Assembly (NCBI GenBank): GCA_033026295.1
Contig: JAUPFM010000107.1
Coordinates: forward strand, 44,894-108,893
Length of the DNA: 64,000 bases
DNA from: Channa striata
Lineage: Eukaryota; Chordata; Actinopteri; Anabantiformes; Channidae
Reading direction: 5' to 3'
Every line of letters starts with the position of its first letter. Position 1 is the first letter of the stretch. This document shows, one piece after another, positions 43,311 to 53,500 of this stretch. The notes under the pieces are model-generated. The model saw only the letters and a program-made list of their open reading frames with translations, had not been told where the DNA came from and searched no databases. The position numbers were made by a program, and so were the translations under genes.

Positions 43311-45369
43311 CTAAATCCAGTCAGCAGAACATAAAAACAAGCTTGTGGGATGTTTCCTTAAAAGACAGTAAATGCATGTAAATCAAGCATCTTTTATGCT
43401 CAATCGCCTTTTCTCAGCGAGAAATGCTGTTTTGAAGCAAAAGCTTGTATTGAACAATTTCTGCACCAAAGTCAAATAAAACTGTGTCTGCCTTCTTATT
43501 TAGCCTAAATCCAGTCAGCAGAACATAAAAATATGCTTGTGGGATGTTTCCTTAAAAGACAGTAAATGCATGTAATTCAAGCATCCTTTTATGCTCATGA
43601 ATCGCCTTTTCTCAGCGAGAAAATGCTGTTTTGAAGCCAAGCTTGTATTGAACAATTTCTGCACCAAACTCAAATAAAACTGTGTCTGCCTTCTTATTTA
43701 GCCTAAATCCAGTCAGCAGAACATAAAAATAAGTTTGTGGGATGTTTCCTTAAAAGACAGTAAATGCATGTAATTCAAGCATCCTCTTATGCTCGCAATC
43801 GCTTTTCTCAGCGAGAAATGCTGTTTTGAAGCAGAGCTTGTATTGAACAATTTCTGCACCAAAGTCAAATAAAACTGTGTCTGCCTTCTTATTTAGCCTA
43901 AATCCAGTCAGCAGAACATAAAAACAAGCTTCTGGGATGTTTCCTTAAAATTCAGTAAATATATGTAATTCAAGCATCCTTTTATGCTCTGAATCGCCTT
44001 TTCTCAGCGAGAAATGCTGTTTTGAAGCCTAGCTTGTATTGAACAATTTCTGCACCAAACTCAAATAAAACTGTGTCTGCCTTCTTATTTAGCCTAAATC
44101 CACTCAGGAGAGACTGAAAATAAGCTTGTGGGATGTTTCCTTAAAAGACAGTAAATGCATGTAAATCAAGCATCCTTTTATGCTCATAATCGCCTTTTCT
44201 CAGCGAGAAAATGATGTTTTGAAGCAGAGCTTGTATTGAACAATTTCTGCACCAAACTCAAATAAAACTGTGTCTGCCTTCTTATTTAGCCTAAATCCAC
44301 TCAGGAGAGACTGAAAATAAGCTTGTGGGATGTTTCCTTAAAAGACAGTAAATGCATGTAATTCAAGCATCCTTTTATGCTCGCAATCGCCTTTTCTCAG
44401 CGAGAAATGCTGTTTTGAAGCCAAGCTTGTATTGAACAATTTCTGCACCAAAGTCAAATAAAACTGTGTCTGCCTTCTTATTTAGCCTAAATCCAGTCAG
44501 CAGAACATAAAAACAAGCTTGTGGGATGTTTCCTTAAAAGACAGTAAATGCATGTAAATCAAGCATCTTTTCATGCTCATAATCGCCTTTTCTCAGCGAG
44601 AAATGCTGTTTTGAAGCAAAAGCTTGTATTGAACAATTTCTGCACCAAAGTCAAATAAAACTGTGTCTGCCTTCTTATTTAGCCTAAATCCAGTCAGCAG
44701 AACATAAAAATATGCTTGTGGGATGTTTCCTTAAAAGACAGTAAATGCATGTAATTCAAGCATCCTTTTATGCTCGCAATCGCCTTTTCTCAGCGAGAAA
44801 ATGCTGTTTTGAAGCCAAGCTTGTATTGAACAATTTCTGCACCAAACTCAAATAAAACTGTGTCTGCCTTCTTATTTAGCCTAAATCCAGTCAGCAGAAC
44901 ATAAAAATAAGTTTGTGGGATGTTTCCTTAAAAGACAGTAAATGCATGTAATTCAAGCATCCTCTTATGCTCGCAATCGCCTTTTCTCAGCGAGAAATGC
45001 TGTTTTGAAGCAGAGCTTGTATTGAACAATTTCTGCACCAAAGTCAAATAAAACTGTGTCTGCCTTCTTATTTAGCCTAAATCCAGTCAGCAGAACATAA
45101 AAACAAGCTTCTGGGATATTTCCTTAAAATTCAGTAAATATATGTAATTCAAGCATCCTTTTATGCTCGTAATCGCCTTTTCTCAGCGAGAAATGCTGTT
45201 TTGAAGCCAAGCTTGTATTGAACAATTTCTGCACCAAAGTCAAATAAAACTGTGTCTGCCTTCTTATTTAGCCTAAATCCACTCAGGAGAGACTGAAAAT
45301 AAGCTTGTTGGATGTTTCCGTAAAAGACAGTAAATGCATGTAAATCAAGCATCCTTTTATGCTCATAAT

Positions 45370-47040
45370 CGCCTTTTCTCAGCGAGAAATGCTGTTTTGA
45401 AGCCAAGCTTGTATTGAACAATTTCTGCACCAAAGTCAAATAAAACTGTGTCTGCCTTCTTATTTAGCTTAAATCCAGTCAGCAGAACATAAAAACAAGC
45501 TTCTGGGATGTTTCCTTAAAATTCAGTAAATATATGTAATTCAAGCATCCTTTTATGCTCGCAATCGCCTTTTCTCAGCGAGAAATGCTGTTTTGAAGCC
45601 AAGCTTGTATTGAACAATTTCTGCACCAAAGTCAAATAAAACTGTGTCTGCCTTCTTATTTAGCCTAAATCCACTCAGGAGAGACTAAAAATAAGCTTGT
45701 GGGATGTTTCCTTAAAAGACAGTAAATGCATGTAAATCAAGCATCCTTTTATGCTCGCAATCGCCTTTTCTCAGCGAGAAATGCTGTTTTGAAGCCAAGC
45801 TTGTATTGAACAATTTCTGCACCAAAGTCAAATAAAACTGTTTCTGCCTCCTTTTTTAGCCTAAATCCAGTCAGCAGAACATAAAAATAAGTTTGTGGGA
45901 TGTTTCCTTAAAAGACAGTAAATGCATGTAATTCAAGCATCCTTTTATGCTCATGAATCGCCTTTTCTCAGCGAGAAATGCTGTTTTGAAGCAAAAGCTT
46001 GTATTGAACAATTTCTGCACCAAAGTCAAATAAAACTGTGTCTGCCTTCTTATTTAGCCTAAATCCAGTCAGCAGAACATAAAAACAAGCTTCTGGGATG
46101 TTTCCTTAAAATTCAGTAAATGCATGTAATTCAAGCATCCTTTTATGCTCGTAATCGCCTTTTCTCAGCGAGAAATGCTGTTTTGAAGCAGAGCTTGTAT
46201 TGAACAATTTCTGCACCAAAGTCAAATAAAACTGTGTCTGCCTTCTTATTTAGCCTAAATCCAGTCAGCAGAACATAAAAACAAGCTTCTGGGATGTTTC
46301 CTTAAAATTCAGTAAATATATGTAATTCAAGCATCCTTTTATGCTCTTAATCGCCTTTTCTCAGCGAGAAAATGATGTTTTGAAGCAGAGCTTGTATTGA
46401 ACAATTTCTGCACCAAACTCAAATAAAACTGTGTCTGCCTTCTTATTTAGCCTAATTCCAGTCAGCAGAACATAACAACAAGCTTGTGGGATGTTTCCTT
46501 AAAATACAGTAAATGCATGTAATTCAAGCATCCTCTTATGCTGCACTTAATCGCCTTTTCTCAGCGAGAAAATGCTGTTTTGAAGCCAAGCTTGTATTGA
46601 ACAATTTCTGCACCAAAGTCAAATAAAACTGTGTCTGCCTTCTTATTTAGCCTAAATCCACTCAGGAGAGACTGAAAATAAGCTTGTGGGATGTTTCCGT
46701 AAAAGACAGTAAATGCATGTAAATCAAGCATCCTTTTATGCTATAATCGCCTTTTCTCAGCGAGAAATGCTGTTTTGAAGCCAAGCTTGTATTGAACAAT
46801 TTCTGTACCAAAGTCAAATAAAACGGTGTCTGCCTTCTTATTTAGCTTAAATCCAGTCAGCAGAACATAAAAACAAGCTTCTGGGATGTTTCCTTAAAAT
46901 TCAGTAAATATATGTAATTCAAGCATCCTTTTATGCTCGCAATCGCCTTTTCTCAGCGAGAAATGCTGTTTTGAAGCCAAGCTTGTATTGAACAATTTCT
47001 GCACCAAAGTCAAATAAAACTGTGTCTGCCTTCTTATTTA
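45370..47040 (+). repeat. Duplicated satellite block, copy 2 (3.73-kb offset)
   Basis: This is the paralogue of 41,640-43,310 and keeps all of its private substitutions. Its junctions nonetheless differ in seven of nine monomer pairs. Read copy 1 to copy 2, the changes are CGT to CGC, CAT to CGC, CGC to CATG (about 45,951), CGC to CGT (46,150), CGC to CTT (46,346), CGC to GCACTT (46,543) and CGC to AT (46,743). Confidence 0.88.
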
Positions 47041-47939
47041 GCCTAAATCCACTCAGGAGAGACTGAAAATAAGCTTGTGGGATGTTTCCTTAAAAGACAG
47101 TAAATGCATGTAAATCAAGCATCCTTTTATGCTCGCAATCGCCTTTTCTCAGCGAGAAAATGCTGTTTTGAAGCCAAGCTTGTATTGAACAATTTCTGCA
47201 CCAAAGTCAAATAAAACTGTGTCTGCCTTCTTATTTAGCTTAAATCCAGTCAGCAGAACATAAAAACAAGCTTCTGGGATGTTTTCTAAAAATTCAGTAA
47301 ATATATGTAATTCAAGCATCCTTTTATGCTCGCAATCGCCTTTTCTCAGCGAGAAATGCTGTTTTGAAGCCAAGCTTGTATTGAACAATTTCTGCACCAA
47401 AGTCAAATAAAACTGTGTCTGCCTTCTTATTTAGCCTAAATCCAGTCAGCAGAACATAAAAACAAGCTTGTGGGATGTTTCCTTAAAAGACAGTAAATGC
47501 ATGTAATTCAAGCTTCTTTTTATGCTCGCAATCGCCTTTTCTCAGCGAGAAATGCTGTTTTGAAGCCAAGCTTGTATTGAACAATTTCTGCACCAAAGTC
47601 AAATAAAACTGTTTCTGCCTTCTTATTTAGCCTAAATCCACTCAGGAGAGACTGAAAATAAGCTTGTGGGATGTTTCCTTAAAAGACAGTAAATGCATGT
47701 AAATCAAGCATCCTTTATGTTTAATCGCCTTTTCTCAGCGAGAAAATGCTGTTTTGAAGCCAAGCTTGTATTGAACAATTTCTGCACCAAAGTCAAATAA
47801 AACTGTGTCTGCCTTCTTATTTAGCCTAAATCCAGTCAGCAGAACATAAAAATAAGTTTGTGGGATGTTTCCTTAAAAGACAGTAAATGCATGTAATTCA
47901 ACCATCCTCTTATCCCTTGCACTGCACACTCTTCGGGTG

Positions 47940-49290
47940 TTGACTCGGGGGTCCGAGGGACCCCGCCCGCTGCAGCAGACCTTCCCCACGTCCCCTGCGC
48001 TGCGGGTCAGAGGGACCCGCCCGCTCCAGCGGAGCTTACCCAAGTCCCCTCCGCTGGGGTCTGAGGACTTTCCGACATCCGCTCCGCTGGGGTCCGAGGG
48101 ACCCGACCGCTCCAGCGGACCTTACCCACGTCCCCTGCCCTGCGGGTCCGAGGACCCCGTCGTCAACTCCGCTGCGGGGTCTGAGGGACCCCCCCGACGT
48201 CCCCTCCGCTGCGGGGTCCGAGGGACCCCCGGTCGGCCCCTCCGCTGCGGGGTCTGAGGGACCCCCCCGACGTCCCCTCCGCTGGGGGGTCCGAGGGACC
48301 CCGACCGCTCCAGCGGACCTTACCCACGTCCCCTGCCCTGTGGGGTCCGAGGACCCCGTCGGCCCCTCCGCTGCGGGTCCGAGGGACCCCCGACGTCCCC
48401 CTCCGCTGGGGTCCGAGGGACCCCGCCAGCTCCAGCAGACCTTCCTGACGCCCCTGCCCTGTGGGGTCCGAGGACCCCGTCGGCCCCTCCGCTGCGGGGT
48501 CCGAGGGACCCCCCGACGTCCCCTCCGCTGGGGGGTCCGAGGGACCCCGCCAGCTCCAGCAGACCTTCCTGACGCCCCGCTGCGGGGTCCGAGGACCCCG
48601 GTCGTCAACTCCGCTGCGGGGTCCGAGGACCCCGACGTCCCCTCCTCTGGGGTCCGAGGGACCCGACCGCTGCAGCGGACCTTCCCGACGTCCCCTCCAC
48701 TGTGGGGTCAGAGGGACCCCGTCGTCAACTCCGCTGCGGGGTCCGAGGGACCCCGGCGTCCCCCTCCGCTGGGGTCCGAGGACCCGACCGCTGCAGCGGA
48801 CCTTCCCGACGTCCCCTCCGCTGCGGGGTCAGAGGGACCCCGTCGTCAACTCCGCTGCGGGGTCTGAGGGGACCCCGACGTCCCCTCCGCTGGGGGTCCG
48901 AGGGACCCGACCGCTGCAGCGGACCTTCCCGGCGTCCCCTCCGCTGCGGGGTCAGAGGGACCCGCCGGCTCTAGCGGACCTTACCGTCGTCAACTCCGCT
49001 GCGGGGTCTGAGGGACCCCCGACGTCCCCTCCGCTGGGGGTCCGAGGACCCGCCAGCTCCAGCGGACCTTACCGGCGTCTCTCTCCGCTGCGGGGTCTGA
49101 GGGACCCCGGCGTCCCCTCCGCTGTGGGTCCGAGGGACCCCGCCAGCTCCAGCGGACCTTCCCGACGCCCCTGCGCTGCGGGGTCAGAGGGACCCCGCCG
49201 GCTCTAGCGGACCTTACCGCGTCCCCTCCGCTGCGGGGTCTGAGGGACCTTCCCGACGTCCCCTCCGCTGCGCGGGTCTGAGGGACCCCT
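47940..49290 (+). repeat. GC-rich tandem repeat, ~120-bp units
   Basis: Units contain variants of CCGCTGCGGGGTCCGAGGGACCCC, here broken as CCGCTGCGGGG plus GTCCGAGGGACC, then CGACGTCCCCTCCGCTGGGG, then CCAGCGGACCTTNCC. The CAGCGGACC or CAGCAGACC element recurs at 48,311, 48,433, 48,557, 48,673, 48,794 and 48,917, a spacing of 116-124 bp. Earlier and later copies are irregular or truncated. GGTCCGAGGGACC is itself a 5-bp dyad. The sequence is poor in stop codons in all frames, which produces long but meaningless open frames on both strands. Confidence 0.9.
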
Positions 49291-49320
49291 GGACCTGGGC
49301 TCAGACTCTGCACGTCTGCT

Positions 49321-49680
49321 GTGGGGCCTCGGGGACCCCAGGATAGAGGACATTCTCGGACCCTGACTCCTCGCGGCCGGGCGCGCCGTCTCCTAGGGGC
49401 CTGGCGGACCCGGGACATCGGGATGGAGGACCTTTCGGGGCCTGACTCCGCGCATCCCGGCGTCCCGTCTCCTCGGGCCTCGCGGACCCGGGCTCGTAAA
49501 CCTTCCAGGGCTCGGACTCCGCGGCGCCCCGGCGTCCCCGTCTCCTCGGGGCCTCGCGGACCCGGGCTCGTAAACCTTCCAGGGCTCGGACTCCAAGCGT
49601 CCCCGCGTCCCGTCTCCTCGGGGCCTCGCGGACCCGGGATCGTAAACCTCCCGGGCCCTGTCTCAGAGTCCGGGGACGTC
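49321..49680 (+). repeat. Four 72-78-bp GC-rich tandem units
   Basis: GCGGACCCGGG recurs with GACCCG at 49,407, 49,485, 49,559 and 49,631 (spacing 78, 74 and 72 bp). Each unit has the form GGACCCGGG, CGTAAACCTTCCAGGG or a variant, CTCGGACTCC, CGGCGTCCC and GTCTCCTCGGGGCC. This is distinct from the preceding ~120-bp repeat, although both are built of GGACCC-like cores. Confidence 0.85.
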
Positions 49681-49741
49681 CCGTTCCCTACGCGAGGCCC
49701 GTGGCCTCGGGTCGGAGGGACCCGGGGGAGGGATTGAGAGT

Positions 49742-49820
49742 AGGGAGGGAGGGGGGAGAGAAAGAGAGAGAGAGAGGAAGAAGGAGAGAGAGAGAGAGAG
49801 AGAGAGATGAGAGATGAGAG
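49742..49820 (+). repeat. Purine tract / GA microsatellite
   Basis: An almost unbroken purine strand: AGGGAGGGAGGGGGG followed by long (GA)n with GAGATGAGAGATGAGAG at the end. Such tracts can form triplex (H-DNA) structures and vary in length. On the complementary strand it is a CT run, which yields a Ser/Leu-rich spurious open frame. Confidence 0.92.
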
Positions 49821-49826
49821 TCTGAA

Positions 49827-49836
49827 GCGCATGCGC
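49827..49836. promoter_or_regulatory. NRF1-type palindrome 1 (GCGCATGCGC)
   Basis: A perfect GCGCATGCGC palindrome, followed by GCGGGC. It matches the core of the known NRF1 consensus (YGCGCAYGCGCR), a CpG-island promoter motif in animals. Binding is inferred and would depend on the methylation state. Confidence 0.6.
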
Positions 49837-49853
49837 GCGGGCCGGGGTGGGTC

Positions 49854-49959
49854 GAGGGGGTGAGAAGAGATGGGGAGGAGGAAAGATGGGGGGAGGACAG
49901 ATGGGGTGATATGGGGAGGAGAGATGAAAGAAAGAGAGATGAAAGAAAGAGAGAGAGGA
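49854..49959 (+). repeat. Second purine-rich tract (GGGGAGGA / GATGAAAGAAAGA)
   Basis: Contains repeated AGATGGGG (49,868; 49,884; 49,899 approx.) and two copies of GAGATGAAAGAAAGA (about 49,921 and 49,936). It is separated from the first tract by the NRF1-type palindrome region. Confidence 0.88.
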
Positions 49960-49960
49960 C

Positions 49961-49970
49961 GCGCATGCGC
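49961..49970. promoter_or_regulatory. NRF1-type palindrome 2 (GCGCATGCGC)
   Basis: A second identical 10-bp palindrome, 134 bp after the first, on the far side of the purine tract. Two perfect copies in 2.3 kb make it more likely that this block is, or derives from, a promoter. Confidence 0.6.
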
Positions 49971-50020
49971 TGGGAAACAGCCCCGGTGGGCGCGCGAGGT
50001 AGAGGGTGCTTGTGAACAGC

Positions 50021-50041
50021 CCCAAAAAAACGACTTTTGGG
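50021..50041. other. 7-bp inverted repeat CCCAAAA / TTTTGGG
   Basis: CCCAAAA (50,021-50,027), a 7-base loop AAACGAC, and TTTTGGG (50,035-50,041) form a perfect dyad. Its function is unknown; it could be a protein-binding dyad or an RNA hairpin. Confidence 0.7.
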
Positions 50042-50080
50042 CCAACTCCCCGTGTCGAATACGGCTCCCTTCCCCCCCTC

Positions 50081-50102
50081 TAGCTCTCTGGGCCTAGAGC
50101 TA
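50081..50102. other. 7-bp inverted repeat TAGCTCT / AGAGCTA
   Basis: TAGCTCT (50,081-50,087), an 8-base loop and AGAGCTA (50,096-50,102) form a perfect dyad just upstream of the GC-box and TATA-like sequence. Function unknown. Confidence 0.7.
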
Positions 50103-50103
50103 A

Positions 50104-50165
50104 AGGCGGGTAGCGATTTAAAAACACCCCCCCCCCTTCCTCCCGCTCTTTCTCTTTCTCCCAGC
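50104..50165 (+). promoter_or_regulatory. Putative core promoter reading into the right array
   Basis: GGCGGG (50,105-50,110) resembles a GC box. GATTTAAAAAC (50,115-50,125) contains a TATA-like TTTAAAA. A C10 run (50,127-50,136) follows, then a pyrimidine stretch TCCTCCCGCTCTTTCTC, about 25-35 bp downstream of the TATA-like motif, where a start site would be expected. The order and spacing fit a polymerase II promoter on the plus strand, but each element is short. No transcript evidence is available here. Confidence 0.4.
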
Positions 50166-50280
50166 ATTCCCCGTGTGAGAACAGGGTAGCACGAGGGTTA
50201 TGCTCGCAATCGCCTTTACGCAGCGAGAAAATGCTGTTTTGAAGCCAAGCTTGTATTGAACAATTTCTGCACCAAAGTCA

Positions 50281-50286
50281 AATAAA
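50281..50286 (+). promoter_or_regulatory. First AATAAA signal downstream of the spacer
   Basis: AATAAA in the first right-hand monomer is followed by CTGTGTCTGCC, a GT-rich stretch of the sort found downstream of poly(A) sites. It lies about 163 bp after the TATA-like motif, a spacing like that of a retroviral R region. The same signal sits in nearly every monomer of both arrays (for example 289-294), so any transcript across the array would meet a possible poly(A) site every ~196 bases. Use is not shown. Confidence 0.45.
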
Positions 50287-50589
50287 ACTGTGTCTGCCTT
50301 CTTATTTAGCCTAAATCCACTCAGGAGACACTGAAAATAAGCTTGTGGGATGTTTCCTTAAAAGACAGTAAATGCATGTAATTCAAGCATCCTTTTATGC
50401 TCGCAATCGCCTTTTCTCAGCGAGAAAATGCTGTTTTGAATCAGAGCTTGTTTGGAAAAATTTCTGCACCAAACTCAAGTAAAACTGTGTCTGCCTTCTT
50501 ATTTAGCCTAAATCCACTCAGCAGAACATAAAAACAAGCTTGTGGGATGTTTCCTTAAAAGACATTAAATGCATGTAATTCAAGCATCC

Positions 50590-53500
50590 TTTTATGCTCG
50601 CAATCGCCTTTACGCAGCGAGAAAATGCTGTTTTGAAGCCAAGCTTGTATTGAACAATTTCTGCACCAAAGTCAAATAAAACTGTGTCTGCCTTCTTATT
50701 TAGCCTAAATACACTCAGGAGACACTGAAAATAAGCTTGTGGGATGTTTCCTTAAAAGACAGTAAATGCATGTAGTTCAAGCATCCTTTTATGCTCTTAA
50801 TCGCTTTACGCAGAGAGAAAATGCTGTTTTGAAGCCAATCTTATATTGAACAATTTCTGCACCAAAGTCAAATAAAACTGTGTCTGCCTTCTTATTTAGC
50901 CTAAATCCACTCAGGAGAGACTGAAAATAAGCTTGTGGGATGTTTCCTTAAAAGACAGTAAATGCATGTAATTCAAGCATCCTTTTATGCTCGCAATCGC
51001 CTTTTCTCAGCGAGAAATGCTGTTTTGAATCAGAGGTTGTTTGGAACAATTTCTGCACCAAACTCAAATAAAACTGTGTTTGCCTTCTTATTTAGCCTAA
51101 ATCCACTCAGGAGACACTGAAAATAAGCTTGTGGGATGTTTCCTTAAAAGACAGTAAATGCATGTAATTCAAGCATCCTTTTATGCTCATAATCGCCTTT
51201 TCTCAGCGAGAAAATGCTGTTTTGAAGCAGAGCTTGTTTGGAACAATTTCTGCACCAAACTCAAATAAAACTGTGTCTTCTTTCTTATTTAGCCTAAATC
51301 CACTCAGGACACACTGAAAATAAGCTTGTGGGATGTTTCCTTAAAAGACAGTAAATGCATGTAATTCAAGCATCCTTTTATGCTCGCAATCGCCTTTTCT
51401 CAGCGAGAAATGCTGTTTTGAAGCCAAGGTTGTGTTGAACAATTTCTGCACCAAAGTCAAATAAAACTGTGTCTGCCTTCTTATTTAGCCTAAATCCACT
51501 CAGGAGAGACTGAAAATAAGCTTGTGGGATGTTTCCTTAAAAGACAGTAAATGCATGTAATTCAAGCATCCTTTTATGCTCGCAATCGACTTTTCTCAGC
51601 GAGAAAATGCTGTTTTGAAGCCAAGCTTGTATTGAACAAGTTCTGCACCAAACTCAAATAAAACTGTGTCTGCCTTCTTATTTAGCCTAAATCCACTCAG
51701 GAGAAAATGAAAATAAGCTTGTGGGATGTTTCCTTAAAAGACAGTAAATGCATGTAATTCAAGCATCCTTTTATGCTCGCAATCGCCTTTTCTCAGCGAG
51801 AAATGTTGTTTTGAAGCCAAGGTTGTATTGAACAATTTCTGCACCAAACTCAAATAAAACTGTGTCTGCCTTCTTATTTAGCCTAAATCCACTCAGCAGA
51901 ACATAAAAACAAGCTTGTGGGATGTTTCCTTAAAAGACAGTAAATGCATGTAATTCAAGCATCCTTTTATGCTCGCAATCGCCTTTACGCAGCGAGAAAA
52001 TGCTGTTTTGAAGCCAAGCTTGTATTGAACAATTTCTGCACCAAAGTCAAATAAAACTGTGTCTGCCTTCTTATTTAGCCTAAATCCACTCAGGAGACAC
52101 TGAAAATAAGCTTGTGGGATGTTTCCTTAAAAGACAGTAAATGCATGTATTTCAAGCATCCTTTTATGCTCGCAATCGCCTTTACGCAGAGAGAAAATGC
52201 TGTTTTGAAGCCAATCTTATATTGAACAATTTCTGCACCAAAGTCAAATAAAACTGTGTCTGCCTTCTTATTTAGCCTAAATCCACTCAGGAGAGACTGA
52301 AAATAAGCTTGTGGGATGTTTCCTTAAAAGACAGTAAATGCATGTAAATCAAGCATCCTTTTATGCTCGCAATCGCCTTTTCTCAGCGAGAAAATGTTGT
52401 TTTGAAGCCAAGCTTGTATTGACCAATTTCTGTACCAAAGTCAAATAAAACTGTGTCTGCCTTCTTATTTAGCCTAAATCCACTCAGCAGAACATAAAAA
52501 CAAGCTTGTGGGATGTTTCCTTAAAAGACAGCAAATGCATTTAATTCAAGCATCCTTTTATGCTACAATCGCCTTTTCTCAGCGAGAAAATGCTGTTTTG
52601 AAGCCAAGCTTGTATTGAACAATTTCTGCATCAAACTCAAATAAAACTGTGTCTGCCTTCTTATTTAGCCTAAATCCACTCAGCAGAACATAAAAACAAG
52701 CTTGTGGGATGTTTCCTTAAAAGACAGTAAATGCATGTAATTCAAGCATCCTTTTATGCTACTTAATCGCCTTTTCTCAGCGAGAAAATGCTGTTTTGAA
52801 GCCAAGCTTGTATTGAACAATTTCTGCACCAAAGTCAAATAAAACTGTGTCTGCCTTCTTATTTAGCCTAAATCTAGTCAGCAGAACATAAAAACAAGCT
52901 TGTGGGATGTTTCCTTAAAAGACAGTAAATGCATGTAATTCAAGCATCCTTTTATGCTCGCAATCGCCTTTACGCAGCGAGAAAATGCTGTTTTGAAGCC
53001 AAGCTTGTATTGAACAATTTCTGCACCAAACTCAAATAAAACTGTGTCTGCCTTCTTATTTAGCCTAAATCCACTCAGCAGAACATAAAAACAGGCTTGT
53101 GGGATGTTTCCTTAAAAGACAGTAAATGCATGTAATTCAAGCATCCTTTTATGCTCTTAATCGCCTTTACGCAGCGAGAAAATGCTGTTTTGAAGCCAAG
53201 CTTGTATTGAACAATTTCTGCACCAAAGTCAAATAAAACTGTGTCTGCCTTCTTATTTAGCCTAAATCCACTCAGGAGACACTGAAAATAAGCTTGTGGG
53301 ATGTTTCCTTAAAAGACAGTAAATGCATGTAGTTCAAGCATCCTTTTATGCTCGCAATCGCCTTTACGCAGAGAGAAAATGCTGTTTTGAAGCCAATCTT
53401 ATATTGAACAATTTCTGCACCAAAGTCAAATAAAACTGTGTCTGCCTTCTTATTTAGCCTAAATCCACTCAGGAGAGACTGAAAATAAGCTTGTGGGATA

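Larger units (their letters stand above)
1..47913 (+). repeat. Left satellite array, ~196-bp monomer, about 243 copies
   Basis: The core AATCGCC recurs every 194-198 bp, for example at 22, 217, 413, 610 and 807, and continues in phase to 47,723. All copies point the same way. A monomer read from AATCGCC holds: a TTTTCTC-AGC-GAGAAA dyad; a GAAGC[variable]AGCTTG segment; AATAAA followed by CTGTGTCTGCC; a segment alternating between CAGTCAGCAGAACAT and CACTCAGGAGAGACTG; a second AAGCTTGTGGG-like segment; CTTAAAA; GTAAATGCATG or GTAAATATATG; and AGCATCCTTTTATGCT. Base composition is AT-rich. I see no CENP-B box in the monomer. Nothing other than satellite is visible here, so no gene is called. 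This is probably heterochromatin (pericentromeric, centromeric or subtelomeric); the sequence alone does not say which. Confidence 0.97.
47914..50197. other. GC-rich CpG-dense spacer inside the satellite array
   Basis: Satellite sequence stops after CCTCTTAT (47,906-47,913) and resumes with TTATGCTCGC (50,198). The 2,284 bp between them are unlike the satellite: very GC-rich with dense CpG to about 49,740, then purine-rich, then mixed. TTAT occurs at both edges (47,910-47,913 and 50,198-50,201), consistent with a 4-bp target-site duplication or with microhomology at a join. The first bases (CCCTTGCACTGCACACTC) are not satellite and not obviously a simple repeat. Possible identities are a fragment of a retroviral LTR plus flanking sequence, a CpG-island promoter caught in the array, or a regular spacer component of a larger macrosatellite. 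I find no convincing coding frame. Confidence 0.9.

Noticed and set aside
7287..47406. Minus-strand open frames of 61-92 codons in the satellite (7,287; 38,307; 42,828; 45,161; 47,149)
   Set aside because: They are the complement of the satellite monomer and stay open only in a few monomers with particular indels. Nearly all sister monomers have stops, and no selection for coding is visible.
47937..50167. Overlapping Pro/Arg/Gly- and Ser/Leu-rich open frames on both strands of the spacer, up to 351 codons
   Set aside because: They overlap in several frames on both strands, are made of short tandem repeats or GA/CT runs, and have low complexity. This is expected from stop-poor GC-rich repeat DNA.
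47914..50197. Ribosomal DNA spacer or transcribed spacer
   Set aside because: The GC-rich units look superficially similar in composition, but I recognise no rRNA segment, promoter or terminator box, and the flanks are satellite on both sides.
50198..50201. Firm call of a retroviral insertion from the TTAT direct repeat
   Set aside because: Four bases can match by chance or by microhomology, the edges lack TG...CA, and the two flanking monomers belong to different subfamilies. It is kept only as a hypothesis.
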